DNA of 64,000 nt from Butyrivibrio sp. LC3010 (GTDB lineage: Bacteria > Bacillota > Clostridia > Lachnospirales > Lachnospiraceae). Under the pieces are notes generated by a model, which saw nothing but the letters and a program-made list of their open reading frames with translations, was not told the DNA's origin and made no database searches. The position numbers were made by a program, and so were the translations under genes. Positions 35,375-44,252 of the stretch are shown one piece after another. How positions within the stretch are numbered: position 1 is the first letter of the stretch; every line of letters starts with the position of its first letter. The stretch is from positions 111,653-175,652 of the forward strand of contig NZ_AUJU01000008.1 in NCBI RefSeq assembly GCF_000424385.1, given 5' to 3'.

Positions 35375-36796
35375 TTAAAACTCAACATCTTCGCCGTGAA
35401 GATATGCCTTGACCTTGTCCTCGATAGGATCATAGAGATCTGGCGTAACACCAATGTACTTGCATGCCTCGTAGATGATCGGAACTACATCTTCATGAAT
35501 TCCTACACAGTGATGGATGTAAGGTCCTTCTACAACCTTTGCCTCAAGACGCTTCAAATTCTCAACCTCTACCCAAAGGTATGTCCCCTTTGTATAAGGA
35601 CCGTCAACGCCTTTTGCATGTCCAAGCAAAATGGAGTACTCTCCGTTATCTCCATCGAATCTTGCAAGTGTGAGTTTACCGTGCTTAGCCTCAGCTGAAA
35701 TTGCACCGTTGTGATCAAATGCTACAGGAACACAGATTGTAGGCTTTTCATTTGCAACAGATATCGGCCATGGACCGCAATGCTGAAGAAGCTCACCATT
35801 TTCATTGTCAGGATGACGAACTGTCCAGTCTGCAAATAGTCCGCGCTTTTCATTCATGCCTGCAGCTTCGACGATTATCTGTGTGATTGCACCGTGAATA
35901 TCTGTCTCGCAGACTACAGGAAGTCCCTCTTCATTTAAAAGTGCATTTGCTGCACAGGGCATGATTCCAATCTCTCCCTGAAGGGCATTCCAGCACTGGA
36001 TTGCAATCGCACTGCATCCATATTTATCTGCCAGATTTCTCATAGCTATTTTGAGTGCTGCCACATTTGTAAGAAGATCCTCTGAAATATCACAGGTCAT
36101 ATTCTCGTGACAGTATTTAACGACCTCAGAAACCTTATCCGGTGTCTTTTCCTTTACCTTTTTGATCTCTGCTGTAAGCTCAGGAATCGGAATCGGTGCA
36201 AGCTGAATATTGAACTTTTCCAGAAGCTCTCCCTCGTTACACATGGTGCTCCAGAAATCGAAGGGACGAGGTCCGATCTGCAGAATTCTGATACTTCTGA
36301 ATTTCTTTACCACATTACATACAGCAAGGAAGTCCTTAACACCTCTCTCAAATTCCGGATCATCAAGTCTGCAGTTTGTCATGTAAGTGAACGGAACTCT
36401 GAATCTTCTAAGAACCTTACCTGTCGCGAAAAGTCCGCACTGTGAGTCGCGAAGTCTCATCCCGTCAGGTTCAGGTCTCTCATCTCTTGGTCCCCAGAGA
36501 AGAACCGGAACTCCCAGCTCTTTTGCAAGTCTTGCGCACTCGTACTCTGTACCGAAATTACCATGAGGAATGAAAAGTCCATCAACCTTCTCTTTCTTGA
36601 ATTTCTCCGCAATCTTTATGCGGTCATCATCATCATAGAGAAGTCCCTCTTCGTTTATATCTTTAATGTCAACATATTCAACACCAAGCTCATCAAGCTT
36701 ATCTCTTGTAAGATTTGCAAATTTGATAGCATCCGGTGCACTGAAAATGCTTCTTCTTGTGGGTGCCAGTCCGATTCTGATCTTTGCTTTTTCCAT
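35375..36796 (-). CDS. FucI/AraA-type sugar isomerase (COG2407)
   Basis: A 473-residue protein of the L-fucose/L-arabinose isomerase superfamily, COG2407 type. It carries IQCWNALQ and CETDIHGAIT in the metal-site region (conserved Glu and Asp) and the family end TVRHPDNENGELLQHCGPWP. Such enzymes interconvert aldoses and ketoses using manganese. COG2407 members are often of unknown substrate. With the split transketolase and FGGY kinase next to it, the aldose is probably a pentose; D-apiose to D-apulose is the most interesting option, L-arabinose or L-fucose alternatives remain. ATG 36796 stands nine bases after AAGGAG. Confidence 0.85.
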   Translation of the reverse strand: MEKAKIRIGLAPTRRSIFSAPDAIKFANLTRDKLDELGVEYVDIKDINEEGLLYDDDDRIKIAEKFKKEKVDGLFIPHGNFGTEYECARLAKELGVPVLLWGPRDERPEPDGMRLRDSQCGLFATGKVLRRFRVPFTYMTNCRLDDPEFERGVKDFLAVCNVVKKFRSIRILQIGPRPFDFWSTMCNEGELLEKFNIQLAPIPIPELTAEIKKVKEKTPDKVSEVVKYCHENMTCDISEDLLTNVAALKIAMRNLADKYGCSAIAIQCWNALQGEIGIMPCAANALLNEEGLPVVCETDIHGAITQIIVEAAGMNEKRGLFADWTVRHPDNENGELLQHCGPWPISVANEKPTICVPVAFDHNGAISAEAKHGKLTLARFDGDNGEYSILLGHAKGVDGPYTKGTYLWVEVENLKRLEAKVVEGPYIHHCVGIHEDVVPIIYEACKYIGVTPDLYDPIEDKVKAYLHGEDVEF

Positions 36797-36868
36797 AGTC
36801 TTAATCTCCTTTTTATTTACATTAGAGGACGATATACGATCATCCCCTGTTCCCATTAACAATCCGAT

Positions 36869-38155
36869 TTATTTTTTCTGAAGTGCAAGCCAGTCAAGAA
36901 GAGTTACCTCTTTGCCAGAGACTACAACGGGTTTTCCATCATAATCAAGCCTGCAGTCATCATTCAGCATAGGTATCCATGCAAAATGTCCAAGGTACTC
37001 AAAAGGATTCCCGTTCTCATCCTTAAAGCCCATGTGAAGGTCCATTATCTTATCCCAGAAAGTAAAGTGAACATTCTTTGCTCCAGCCTTCATAAGCCTG
37101 TCATAGGTGGGCTTTACATATTTCTCAGGAACTACGATAGGATCGTTTTTAGCATGGGTAAACCAGATTGGAAGCTCCTTCATTTTTTCTATGTGAGCGT
37201 CGGTTATCTTTTCATCTATCATGGCTTCGCAGATTGGGAAAGCTGCTGCAAAGAAGTCCGGATAATCCATTATCATTCTCATGGTCATGAATCCTCCGTT
37301 GGAGTCACCACCAACATAGATTCTGTCTGTGTCTATAACGTATTCAAATCTGTCTATGAAATGATCAATGGTGTTCTTTAATACCTGAACATATCTGGAT
37401 TCACCGGAATCGCCATACTCTCCGCTTCCGTTATCCAGCCACATGGTAGGACACTGAGGTGATAAAATGAACGCTCCGCCAAATTTGTCCTGAGCCCATT
37501 TTTCAGTAAGCGCCGGAACCTTGTTACCACTGTAGGAAATTGAGGTGTCATCTCCTCCCTCTCCTGCACCGTGAAGCCAGACTATCAGAGGCTTTTTACC
37601 TCCTTTAAGTTCAGGAATAAAGTAGCCATAGCGAAGGATTTTACTCTCATCCTCAGAATCATACTCAAGGAAACGTTCCTTCTTCGGGTTAAATACTCCT
37701 GCACAGAGATCAAAGACAAGTCCTCTAAGCTGTTCATCTCCCTCACCGATTTCCTTGATCTGAGTAACCACATAATCATTTACTGTATATCTCTCATGTC
37801 CGTTGATGTTCTTAAAATCAGCTGCAAGAGCTGAAGAACATTTATATGCAGGTCCTATTTCAAGCTCAAGAGTCACATATCTTGAAGGTTCAGAGCTTCT
37901 GTTTCCCTTAATGTCACTTGGATATACATCCTTTATCACTCTGTAGCCCTTACTGGGTACAAACTCGTCTCTCTCAATAAAAGATTTTGGAAGCTCAATA
38001 ATATCCCCTTTTTTACTAAGCATTTCCACAAACACATTAAAGCTGTCCTTACTCAGCTCATCTGCAGCAACCTTTCTTGGCATCGCAAGAATAAGCTTTG
38101 TTACATAGGGTCCAAAATCCGTAACATCAATCATCTGATAATATAAATTTCTCAT
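36869..38155 (-). CDS. Alpha/beta-hydrolase, likely carbohydrate esterase
   Basis: A 428-residue protein with an N-terminal beta domain (about 1-175) and a C-terminal alpha/beta-hydrolase (about 190-428) of the PHB-depolymerase/prolyl-oligopeptidase-like group. It has the oxyanion motif WLHGAGEGG, nucleophile serine in GGDSNGG, and candidate acid and base in THAKNDP and LDLHMGF/LGHFAW. No signal peptide, so it would remove acyl groups from imported oligosaccharides. ATG 38155 is eight bases after GGGAGG; an earlier in-frame ATG at 38203 lacks a site. It is the first gene of the isomerase-transketolase-kinase run. Confidence 0.82.
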   Translation of the reverse strand: MRNLYYQMIDVTDFGPYVTKLILAMPRKVAADELSKDSFNVFVEMLSKKGDIIELPKSFIERDEFVPSKGYRVIKDVYPSDIKGNRSSEPSRYVTLELEIGPAYKCSSALAADFKNINGHERYTVNDYVVTQIKEIGEGDEQLRGLVFDLCAGVFNPKKERFLEYDSEDESKILRYGYFIPELKGGKKPLIVWLHGAGEGGDDTSISYSGNKVPALTEKWAQDKFGGAFILSPQCPTMWLDNGSGEYGDSGESRYVQVLKNTIDHFIDRFEYVIDTDRIYVGGDSNGGFMTMRMIMDYPDFFAAAFPICEAMIDEKITDAHIEKMKELPIWFTHAKNDPIVVPEKYVKPTYDRLMKAGAKNVHFTFWDKIMDLHMGFKDENGNPFEYLGHFAWIPMLNDDCRLDYDGKPVVVSGKEVTLLDWLALQKK

Positions 38156-38274
38156 GCTGTAAGCCTCCCAATTTAAAGTCACTAATCCCACATAAAGTGG
38201 CATATTTTTGTCTCATATGAAAATTACCTTCATAAATAAATATATTATTCGTAAAACTTAATCTCATTATATAA

Positions 38275-38365
38275 TTAAGTATAATTCACTTAATTATTTA
38301 CTTAATTCCTCTCGCTAAATGAACTAAAGACAACGCAGCATATTATAGAATTGGTAGAATTAATC
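38275..38365. promoter_or_regulatory. Candidate LacI operators before the esterase operon
   Basis: The AT-rich leader carries AATTAAGT and ACTTAATT as an inverted repeat around 38273-38295, the word TTAAGTATAATTCA at 38275, and GTAGAATTAATC at 38354-38365. TTAAGTAnAAT and GTAGAATTAATC both recur in the lacI/GH3 intergenic region (41409-41424), and TTAAGTATAAT again at 42626. Shared use by the local LacI protein is inferred. Confidence 0.4.
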
Positions 38366-38440
38366 CGAATACTTTCAGAGATGTTGTACTAAGCATGTTT
38401 AACACTAAGCTTCTGAAAACCACTTTGAAAACTCTGGAAC

Positions 38441-38492
38441 AAAGAGTCGCTCGCGACTCTTTGCGCGCTGGTGCGCGCAAGCTTTAGCTTGC
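38441..38492. other. Run of three adjacent hairpins
   Basis: Three perfect inverted repeats follow one another: AAAGAGTCG/CGACTCTTT (38441-38462), TTGCGCGC/GCGCGCAA (38461-38480) and GCAAGCT/AGCTTGC (38477-38492). CTGGTGCGC also matches GCGCACCAG at 38503-38511. It lies in the 488-bp gap between the esterase operon and the GH3 terminator. Function is unknown; a structured leader RNA or repeat remnant is possible. Confidence 0.5.
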
Positions 38493-38520
38493 AAAATTCA
38501 TCTGCGCACCAGTCGCATCC

Positions 38521-38575
38521 ATAGCGGAGCGCTTTTTATTCAATAGGAAATCCGAAGGAATTTCCTATTGAATAA
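38521..38575 (-). repeat. Dispersed hairpin element, copy 2
   Basis: Second copy of the element at 16567-16619, with a 14-bp perfect outer stem (38538-38551 with 38560-38573). Like copy 1 it directly follows a terminator stem in minus orientation. Confidence 0.75.
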
Positions 38576-38576
38576 A

Positions 38577-38618
38577 AAACGGGATGAAAGCAGTTTTAAG
38601 ATGCCTTCATCCCGTCTT
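38577..38618 (-). terminator. Terminator of GH3 gene 1
   Basis: Stem with arms AACGGGATGAAAGCA (38579) and TGCCTTCATCCCGT, one mismatch, followed on the minus strand by TTTTTT. It starts 26 bases after the GH3 stop. Confidence 0.85.
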
Positions 38619-38643
38619 ATTTTTTTTCAAATTTGCATTCAGA

Positions 38644-41202
38644 TCAATATCTGCACTCAAGGACACAGTTCAGGATTCTTCTTGCGCATACCTGAAGCTC
38701 TGCTCTTGATACATCAGAATCAAGAATGTTCTGAACATCAGCTTCTGATCCGGGCATTGTAAGATCATTACCTGTTCTTACACAGTCAGCAGCATTTGAT
38801 GAGCCGTATTTGAACTTTCTCTGCTCCATCTCGATGCCACCGGTTGTTCCCCAGTCAGTCATAATCACGCCCTTGAAGCCCCACTCATCTCTGCATACAG
38901 CTGTCAGAAGATCATAGTTGTTGGCAGCATGTAAACCATTTATAAGGTTATAGCTTGTCATGATTGAAAGAGGCTGTGACTGTCTAACCGCAATTTCGAA
39001 GCCCTTAAGATAGATTTCTCTGAGTGCACGTTCACTTACATGAGCATTGGTGTGCATTCTGTTATCTTCCTGGTTGTTGCAGGCAAAATGCTTGATTGTT
39101 GTTCCGCAGCCCTTATGCTTCTGAACACCCTTTGTGTCTGCTGCAGCACACATACCTGCAAGAAGAGGATCCTCAGAATAATACTCAAAGTTTCTGCCGC
39201 AAAGAGGATTCTTCTGAATATTCATTCCGGGTGCAAGCCACAAGTTAACACCAAGCTCTTCCATCTCTGCTCCCACAAGGTCACCTGCTTCTTCAATAAC
39301 CTCCATATTCCAGGTCTGAGCAAGCATTGTTGCAATCGGAATAGCTGTGCAGTACTGATAATACTTTGTCACTTCGCCCTTTATTTCTGTCTTGGGTGCG
39401 TCATCACTTCCAGGGAAATCAAATGCCATTGCACTCATCTCAGGTATAATCTTGTTGTCCTCATCAACAGCAAAATAAGGAGTAAGACGAAGACCTGCAG
39501 GTCCATCCGCAAGTACAAGATTGTGTATACCTCTCTCACTTGCAAGCTTGGAGCTTGTATCTCCGGCAGCACCCGGAACAACTGCTGAAGCTGTACCAAT
39601 AACAGAAGTCCCGCCAAAGCCGCCTCTGGCTGTACCTACACACAGATCAGCCATTTCTTCTCTTGATAGCTGTCCTAAAAGATCATCAAGACTTGCTTTT
39701 CCTGCCTTAACATCTTCAAGTGTAACCTTATCGGAACTTGTATTATTAAGCTCAGCAGGCTCCTTTACATATTCTGCAGTTACTGTCTTAATTGCATCAG
39801 CTGAAAGCTTAAGAATCTTTGCGGATGCTTTCTCATCTTCTTCGCCATCATAAGTGAGAGGCTTTTCATTCTTAGCAGAAATCTCATTAAGCTCCGTATC
39901 AATCTTAAATCTGTTTGAAAGCTTGCAGGTTGTAATCTCATTTTCAATCTCAACTGCAGCAACAACATGTGTACATCCGGCATTTTCACCGATTCTTATG
40001 AAATACTTTCCTGCCTCAAGAATATAGGATGCTGACTTCTCATCGTAAGAAGCAAAGCTTGAAACCTCTGCTTTAATTGTAAGAGTCTCTGCTTCACCCG
40101 GTGCAAGCTCCTTTGTTTTAGCGAATGCATTCAACTCCTTAACAGGCTTTTCAAGCTTTCCATCCGGAGCTGATACATACAACTGAACGAGCTGTTTTCC
40201 GCTGAATTTATCACCGGTATTTTTAACGGTTACCTTTGCAGTAAGTGTTTCTCCATCAAGTGTTACATCCTCGGTCTTTATATCAAAGCTTGTGTATGAA
40301 AGGCCATAGCCAAAGGAATAAGCAGGCTTTTTACCAAAGGAATCAAAGTAACGATATCCTACAAAAATACCTTCATTATAGTATTCATCATCCACATTAC
40401 CGTTCTGTGAACTGAAGGTATCATATGCCGGATAGTCTGAATAATTCTCTGCCCAGGTCATAGCAAGATGTCCTGTGGGTATTGAATCCCCAAAAAGAAC
40501 ATCTGCAAATACAGTACCGATAACATTTCCGGCCTGGCTCATAAGAAGAACCGCGCCGATTCCTTTTATGCTTCTTAATGCCTTAGTATCTATTACACCG
40601 CCGACATTGAGAGCAACTACAAGCTTTTCATAGCGTCCTGCCAGCTTCTCAATGTTTTTCTTTTCATTTTCAGTGAGCTCGTAATCACCTGCAACAGGCT
40701 TACGGTCTCTTCCTTCACCGGAATCTCTTGCTATTACATAAACTGCAGCATCTGCATCCACAAGGTCAGCATCAGAAATTTTCTGAATATCAGGATCATG
40801 ATACGGATTATTAAAATACTCCATGAAAGCTATCATCGGATTACCGGCAGTCTTTACCATCTCCTGAATATGCTCATCATACTTTGCTCTGCAATCAACG
40901 CAGATTCTATCATATTCATCAAGCCATGAACCTGAAACTATCTCATAACCTGCATCCTTTATCCCCTGCTCAATTCCAACAACGCTTCTGCTGTTTACAT
41001 CTCCGGAGCCCTTTCCTCCTTTGATCATGTGTCTTGCACCGTTACCAAAAAGCGCTACCTTTTTAACGTCCTTGCTAAGAGGAAGTGTGCCATCATTTTC
41101 CAAAAGCACCATTCCCTCCGCTGCAAATCTGCGAACCTTATCCATGTGAGCTTTTTCTCTAGCTGACATCTCTGCCTCAGTTGAAGCTCTCCAAATACCC
41201 AT
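38644..41202 (-). CDS. Glycoside hydrolase family 3, domain-permuted
   Basis: An 852-residue GH3 enzyme whose domains come in reversed order. The (alpha/beta)6 sandwich domain is first (VALFGNGARHMIKGGKGSGD near 48-67; SFGYGLSYTSF), then a fibronectin-III-like domain (about 300-420). The (beta/alpha)8 barrel is last (about 520-852) with DGPAGLRL, KHFACNNQE and the nucleophile Asp783 in VIMTDWG. Reversed GH3 are known in rumen and gut Firmicutes as beta-glucosidases or xylosidases. No signal peptide. It is divergent from the LacI gene, which probably controls it. Substrate unknown. Confidence 0.92.
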   Translation of the reverse strand: MGIWRASTEAEMSAREKAHMDKVRRFAAEGMVLLENDGTLPLSKDVKKVALFGNGARHMIKGGKGSGDVNSRSVVGIEQGIKDAGYEIVSGSWLDEYDRICVDCRAKYDEHIQEMVKTAGNPMIAFMEYFNNPYHDPDIQKISDADLVDADAAVYVIARDSGEGRDRKPVAGDYELTENEKKNIEKLAGRYEKLVVALNVGGVIDTKALRSIKGIGAVLLMSQAGNVIGTVFADVLFGDSIPTGHLAMTWAENYSDYPAYDTFSSQNGNVDDEYYNEGIFVGYRYFDSFGKKPAYSFGYGLSYTSFDIKTEDVTLDGETLTAKVTVKNTGDKFSGKQLVQLYVSAPDGKLEKPVKELNAFAKTKELAPGEAETLTIKAEVSSFASYDEKSASYILEAGKYFIRIGENAGCTHVVAAVEIENEITTCKLSNRFKIDTELNEISAKNEKPLTYDGEEDEKASAKILKLSADAIKTVTAEYVKEPAELNNTSSDKVTLEDVKAGKASLDDLLGQLSREEMADLCVGTARGGFGGTSVIGTASAVVPGAAGDTSSKLASERGIHNLVLADGPAGLRLTPYFAVDEDNKIIPEMSAMAFDFPGSDDAPKTEIKGEVTKYYQYCTAIPIATMLAQTWNMEVIEEAGDLVGAEMEELGVNLWLAPGMNIQKNPLCGRNFEYYSEDPLLAGMCAAADTKGVQKHKGCGTTIKHFACNNQEDNRMHTNAHVSERALREIYLKGFEIAVRQSQPLSIMTSYNLINGLHAANNYDLLTAVCRDEWGFKGVIMTDWGTTGGIEMEQRKFKYGSSNAADCVRTGNDLTMPGSEADVQNILDSDVSRAELQVCARRILNCVLECRY

Positions 41203-41408
41203 TATTCCTTGTCTCCTCTCTAAAAAAGTTTAGCGTATTCAATATAATCTGAGATATGTTTTGCTCCATGACTACCGTCATTTCAGCAATTCTATATAAT
41301 GGTATTTTACTATTTAAAAATCTTAATAATATATGAAATCACTTATTTTTATATAATTTCACATACTACTTTTTGTTTTACTTAAGTTTATGATAAAATT
41401 AACCTAAA

Positions 41409-41424
41409 TTAAGTAGAATTAATC
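41409..41424. promoter_or_regulatory. Candidate LacI operator in the GH3/lacI intergenic region
   Basis: TTAAGTAGAATTAATC sits in the 347-bp divergent region. Its parts recur at 38275 and 38354. The same region holds CTTAAG-centred sequence near 41381. No other gene was seen in 41203-41549. Confidence 0.4.
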
Positions 41425-41549
41425 TTCTGCTTTCTTATGTTGTATTACTTGGCATCATCAAGATTTTCAGACGAAGCAGAAAAAATCATATATAACAATT
41501 TGGTTAATTATGAGTGAGACAGTACATCAGGAATCATAAAGGAAAAAAT

Positions 41550-42554
41550 ATGGGAATTACAGCTAAAGAACTGGCAGCAAAGCTTGGCATAAGCGCAGCC
41601 GCAGTGAGCATGGCGCTTAATGACAAGCCGGGTGTAAGTGCCGCCACAAGAAAGAAAATTAAAAATGAAGCCTTAAAATATGGCTATGATTTTAGCAAGA
41701 TCAAAACCTCAGCTATAAAAAACGGAAAAATATATTTTGTCATATATAAAAAAAGCGGCGTAGTCGTTGCCGATACGCCTTTTTATGCTGAGCTTTCAGA
41801 AGGTATTACTAAGGAATGTCAAAAACAGGGATACAAACTAAGAGTTCAATACTACTACGAATCTGATTTCACACAATCCGACCTTGAATCGATACAATTT
41901 TCAGATTGTATCGGAATCATTCTACTTGCTACCGAGCTTAATTCCGCAGACCTTGGAATGTTCCTCAAGTTACCTATTCCGCTGGTCATACTTGATGGCT
42001 ATTTCGAATCCGTGGACAGAGATTTTGTGACCATAAACAATACCCAGGGCGCTTACAGGGCAACACAATATCTTATAAGAAAAATCAAATCACAGCCAGG
42101 CTACCTTATGTCCAGCTATCGCATTCAGAATTTTGCAGAAAGGTATGATGGTTTCAGAAAAGCAGTTCATGAAAATGGGCTCTCAAGATCTCAGAGTATT
42201 ATCCATGAGCTCTCTCCTTCCATTGATGGTGCTTACCATGATATGTGTGATATCCTCTCTCAAAGGAAGCAGCTTGCAAGGTGCTATTTTGCTGAAAATG
42301 ATCTCATAGCTGTAGGAGCCATGCGTGCCTTAAAGGAAGCAGGTTACAGAATTCCGGATGATATCGCAATAGTTGGCTTTGACAATCTTCCCATAAGCCA
42401 GATAATAGACCCTTCACTTTCCACCATCAATGTGCCAAAGGCTGCCCTTGGTGGTGAAGCAGTTAAGCGGCTTATCATGCGAATAAACGATCCTGCACTT
42501 TCATATGTCAGAATTCAGGTATCTGCTTCCCTGGTAGACAGATACTCAGTTTAG
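41550..42554 (+). CDS. LacI-family transcription regulator
   Basis: A 334-residue repressor: N-terminal HTH (ITAKELAAKLGISAAAVSMA then LNDKPGVSAATR, residues 3-34) and a periplasmic-binding-protein-like sensor (about 60-334) with VGFDNLPISQIIDPSLSTI. The start is ATG 41550 with AAAGGA seven bases upstream; the track of upstream codons from 41514 lacks a site. It is divergent from GH3 gene 1 and convergent with the DUF1593 gene. It probably senses a sugar from this locus and represses the GH3 and isomerase operons, judged by shared motifs. Confidence 0.92.
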   Translation: MGITAKELAAKLGISAAAVSMALNDKPGVSAATRKKIKNEALKYGYDFSKIKTSAIKNGKIYFVIYKKSGVVVADTPFYAELSEGITKECQKQGYKLRVQYYYESDFTQSDLESIQFSDCIGIILLATELNSADLGMFLKLPIPLVILDGYFESVDRDFVTINNTQGAYRATQYLIRKIKSQPGYLMSSYRIQNFAERYDGFRKAVHENGLSRSQSIIHELSPSIDGAYHDMCDILSQRKQLARCYFAENDLIAVGAMRALKEAGYRIPDDIAIVGFDNLPISQIIDPSLSTINVPKAALGGEAVKRLIMRINDPALSYVRIQVSASLVDRYSV

Positions 42555-42625
42555 TGTATTCTATTTACTTTCTGTTCCTTCTATTTTGAACAGAGCACTT
42601 AGTGTGATCCTTACTCGTAATTATA

Positions 42626-42640
42626 TTAAGTATAATCACA
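42626..42640. promoter_or_regulatory. TTAAGTATAAT motif after lacI
   Basis: TTAAGTATAATCACA closes an imperfect inverted repeat with TGTGATCCTTACT (42604-42616) in the 172-bp gap between the convergent lacI and DUF1593 genes. It may be a weak transcription stop or an auxiliary operator. Confidence 0.3.
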
Positions 42641-42726
42641 TTATGACCTTTTGCTCCTATCATCATATAATAACAAAAAACACTAAATCTTCGCAATTAG
42701 TTCCCTATTGTTCTATAGTTCTATTA

Positions 42727-44250
42727 TTATTTAACCGTAATAATAATCTGCTTATAATCAAAGAGTTTGTAGTATCCTTTGGAAGCTGCCTTTGCAATGA
42801 TGTGGATCTTATCTCCGCTCACAGCTGTATCAGGTATTACAATTTCTGTAGTAACTGCTTTATTATCAAGCACTTCTTTCGAAATACATTCATTTGAAGG
42901 TTTTATCTCATTTGCACATTCTGCACTTGCTTCTTTATAAACTCTAAAAGAATAATCAATTCCAAGCTTATCTGGATTTTCCGCAATCGCAGATATGGTA
43001 ACGTGCTCTCCTGCTGCGGCACTTATATCGCAGCCCTCACATATTTTTAACAGAGGTGAGTGCTCCGCCTTCTCATAGCTGTCCTCTGCTGCCCAGGATA
43101 CTCTTGCAGCAAAATCCCGCTGAATATCAGCGACATATCCCCACATGGATTCCTGCTCTGTGATATTTCCATCTCTGTCTGTATATGCATCCTTTGCAAC
43201 ATCAAAGACATTGCAGCTTACGCCCTTTGAATTCTTATAATCAACCTTCATGTAGCGCCCGCCAATGCCACCGTAGGTAAAGTCTTCAAGTGTCCTTGTT
43301 CCGAAGGGCAGAAGCACAAAAAACGTAGGTGAATCACCTTCAGACAGGAAGTCGTATTTATTTATTTCACCCTTTAAAAACTTAGCACCAAACCACTCGT
43401 TCAAAATATTGGGGTTCGATCCAAACTGACCTTCACTATTTTCGCCTTCATAGTGATGTCCATCAAACCAGGTACAATATCCCTTTATCAATGCACTGTC
43501 TTTTGACAGCAATTCCTTTTGCATAAATTCAGCCTTAAGAGTATCCTTGCTCTCTCCCTCAGGCATGGTGAACCAGGGATATGCATAGCTCATCATCTGG
43601 AGCGTTTTAACAAATTGAATGCCCGGCCACACTTCTGCCACATATTCCTTATAGGCAGGATCCTGCTCTCCGCAGGCAGTGATCACCACCTTTTTGGAAA
43701 TCTTTTCATGAAGCACTGACCACTCATCTTTGTCTTTATACTCTTCTTCAATATCCATCAGTGCTCTTGCAATGGTATTGGTACCTCCCCACACCTGGAT
43801 GAAAAGAGTTCTCTCATCATCATCAAGGATTCTCTCCTTTATGAGATCAGATCCTTCTGACGGTTTTTCCATCTCGCCTTCGTAGCCAATGTTGCCAACC
43901 TTGGTTATTCTCCTCAAATAGTCAGGAGTGGGATACCCTTCTGCATGCTTGCAGAGATTGGGGTAATCTTTTTCATAGTCATCTATTACCCTCATCATCC
44001 AGTCTGTCCCCGGCCATCTGTAGGGCTGATCAAAAGGTCCGGAGTTTTCTACATATTCTCCTGCATCAAAATCGTCTTTTACCTTTTTTTCAGCCTTTAC
44101 AGCCCCAGGCACACCCTTCCAGTGGAATTTGGAAGATGTCTGAATTATTCCCTGAACATCGACTTCATTTGCATAAAATAAAAAGTGTCTAAGAGAATTC
44201 TGATCATCTACTTCAGCATCCTGTGTAATAATTGTTCTGATTTTCCCCAT
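42727..44250 (-). CDS. DUF1593 / Sde182-like nucleoside-hydrolase-fold protein
   Basis: A 507-residue protein of the DUF1593 family (cellulose-binding Sde182-like). The N-terminal about 350 residues have a nucleoside-hydrolase-like fold: TQDAEVDDQNSL with clustered aspartates at the start, WGGTNTIARAL, and the DFTYGGIGGRY end. A C-terminal beta domain (about 400-507) follows. These proteins occur with plant cell-wall enzymes, but no reaction is established to my knowledge; glycoside hydrolysis through the aspartate-calcium site is plausible. No signal peptide. ATG 44250 starts two bases after the GH3 stop, with GAGGTG upstream, so translation is coupled. Confidence 0.82.
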   Translation of the reverse strand: MGKIRTIITQDAEVDDQNSLRHFLFYANEVDVQGIIQTSSKFHWKGVPGAVKAEKKVKDDFDAGEYVENSGPFDQPYRWPGTDWMMRVIDDYEKDYPNLCKHAEGYPTPDYLRRITKVGNIGYEGEMEKPSEGSDLIKERILDDDERTLFIQVWGGTNTIARALMDIEEEYKDKDEWSVLHEKISKKVVITACGEQDPAYKEYVAEVWPGIQFVKTLQMMSYAYPWFTMPEGESKDTLKAEFMQKELLSKDSALIKGYCTWFDGHHYEGENSEGQFGSNPNILNEWFGAKFLKGEINKYDFLSEGDSPTFFVLLPFGTRTLEDFTYGGIGGRYMKVDYKNSKGVSCNVFDVAKDAYTDRDGNITEQESMWGYVADIQRDFAARVSWAAEDSYEKAEHSPLLKICEGCDISAAAGEHVTISAIAENPDKLGIDYSFRVYKEASAECANEIKPSNECISKEVLDNKAVTTEIVIPDTAVSGDKIHIIAKAASKGYYKLFDYKQIIITVK

Positions 44251-44252
44251 CT

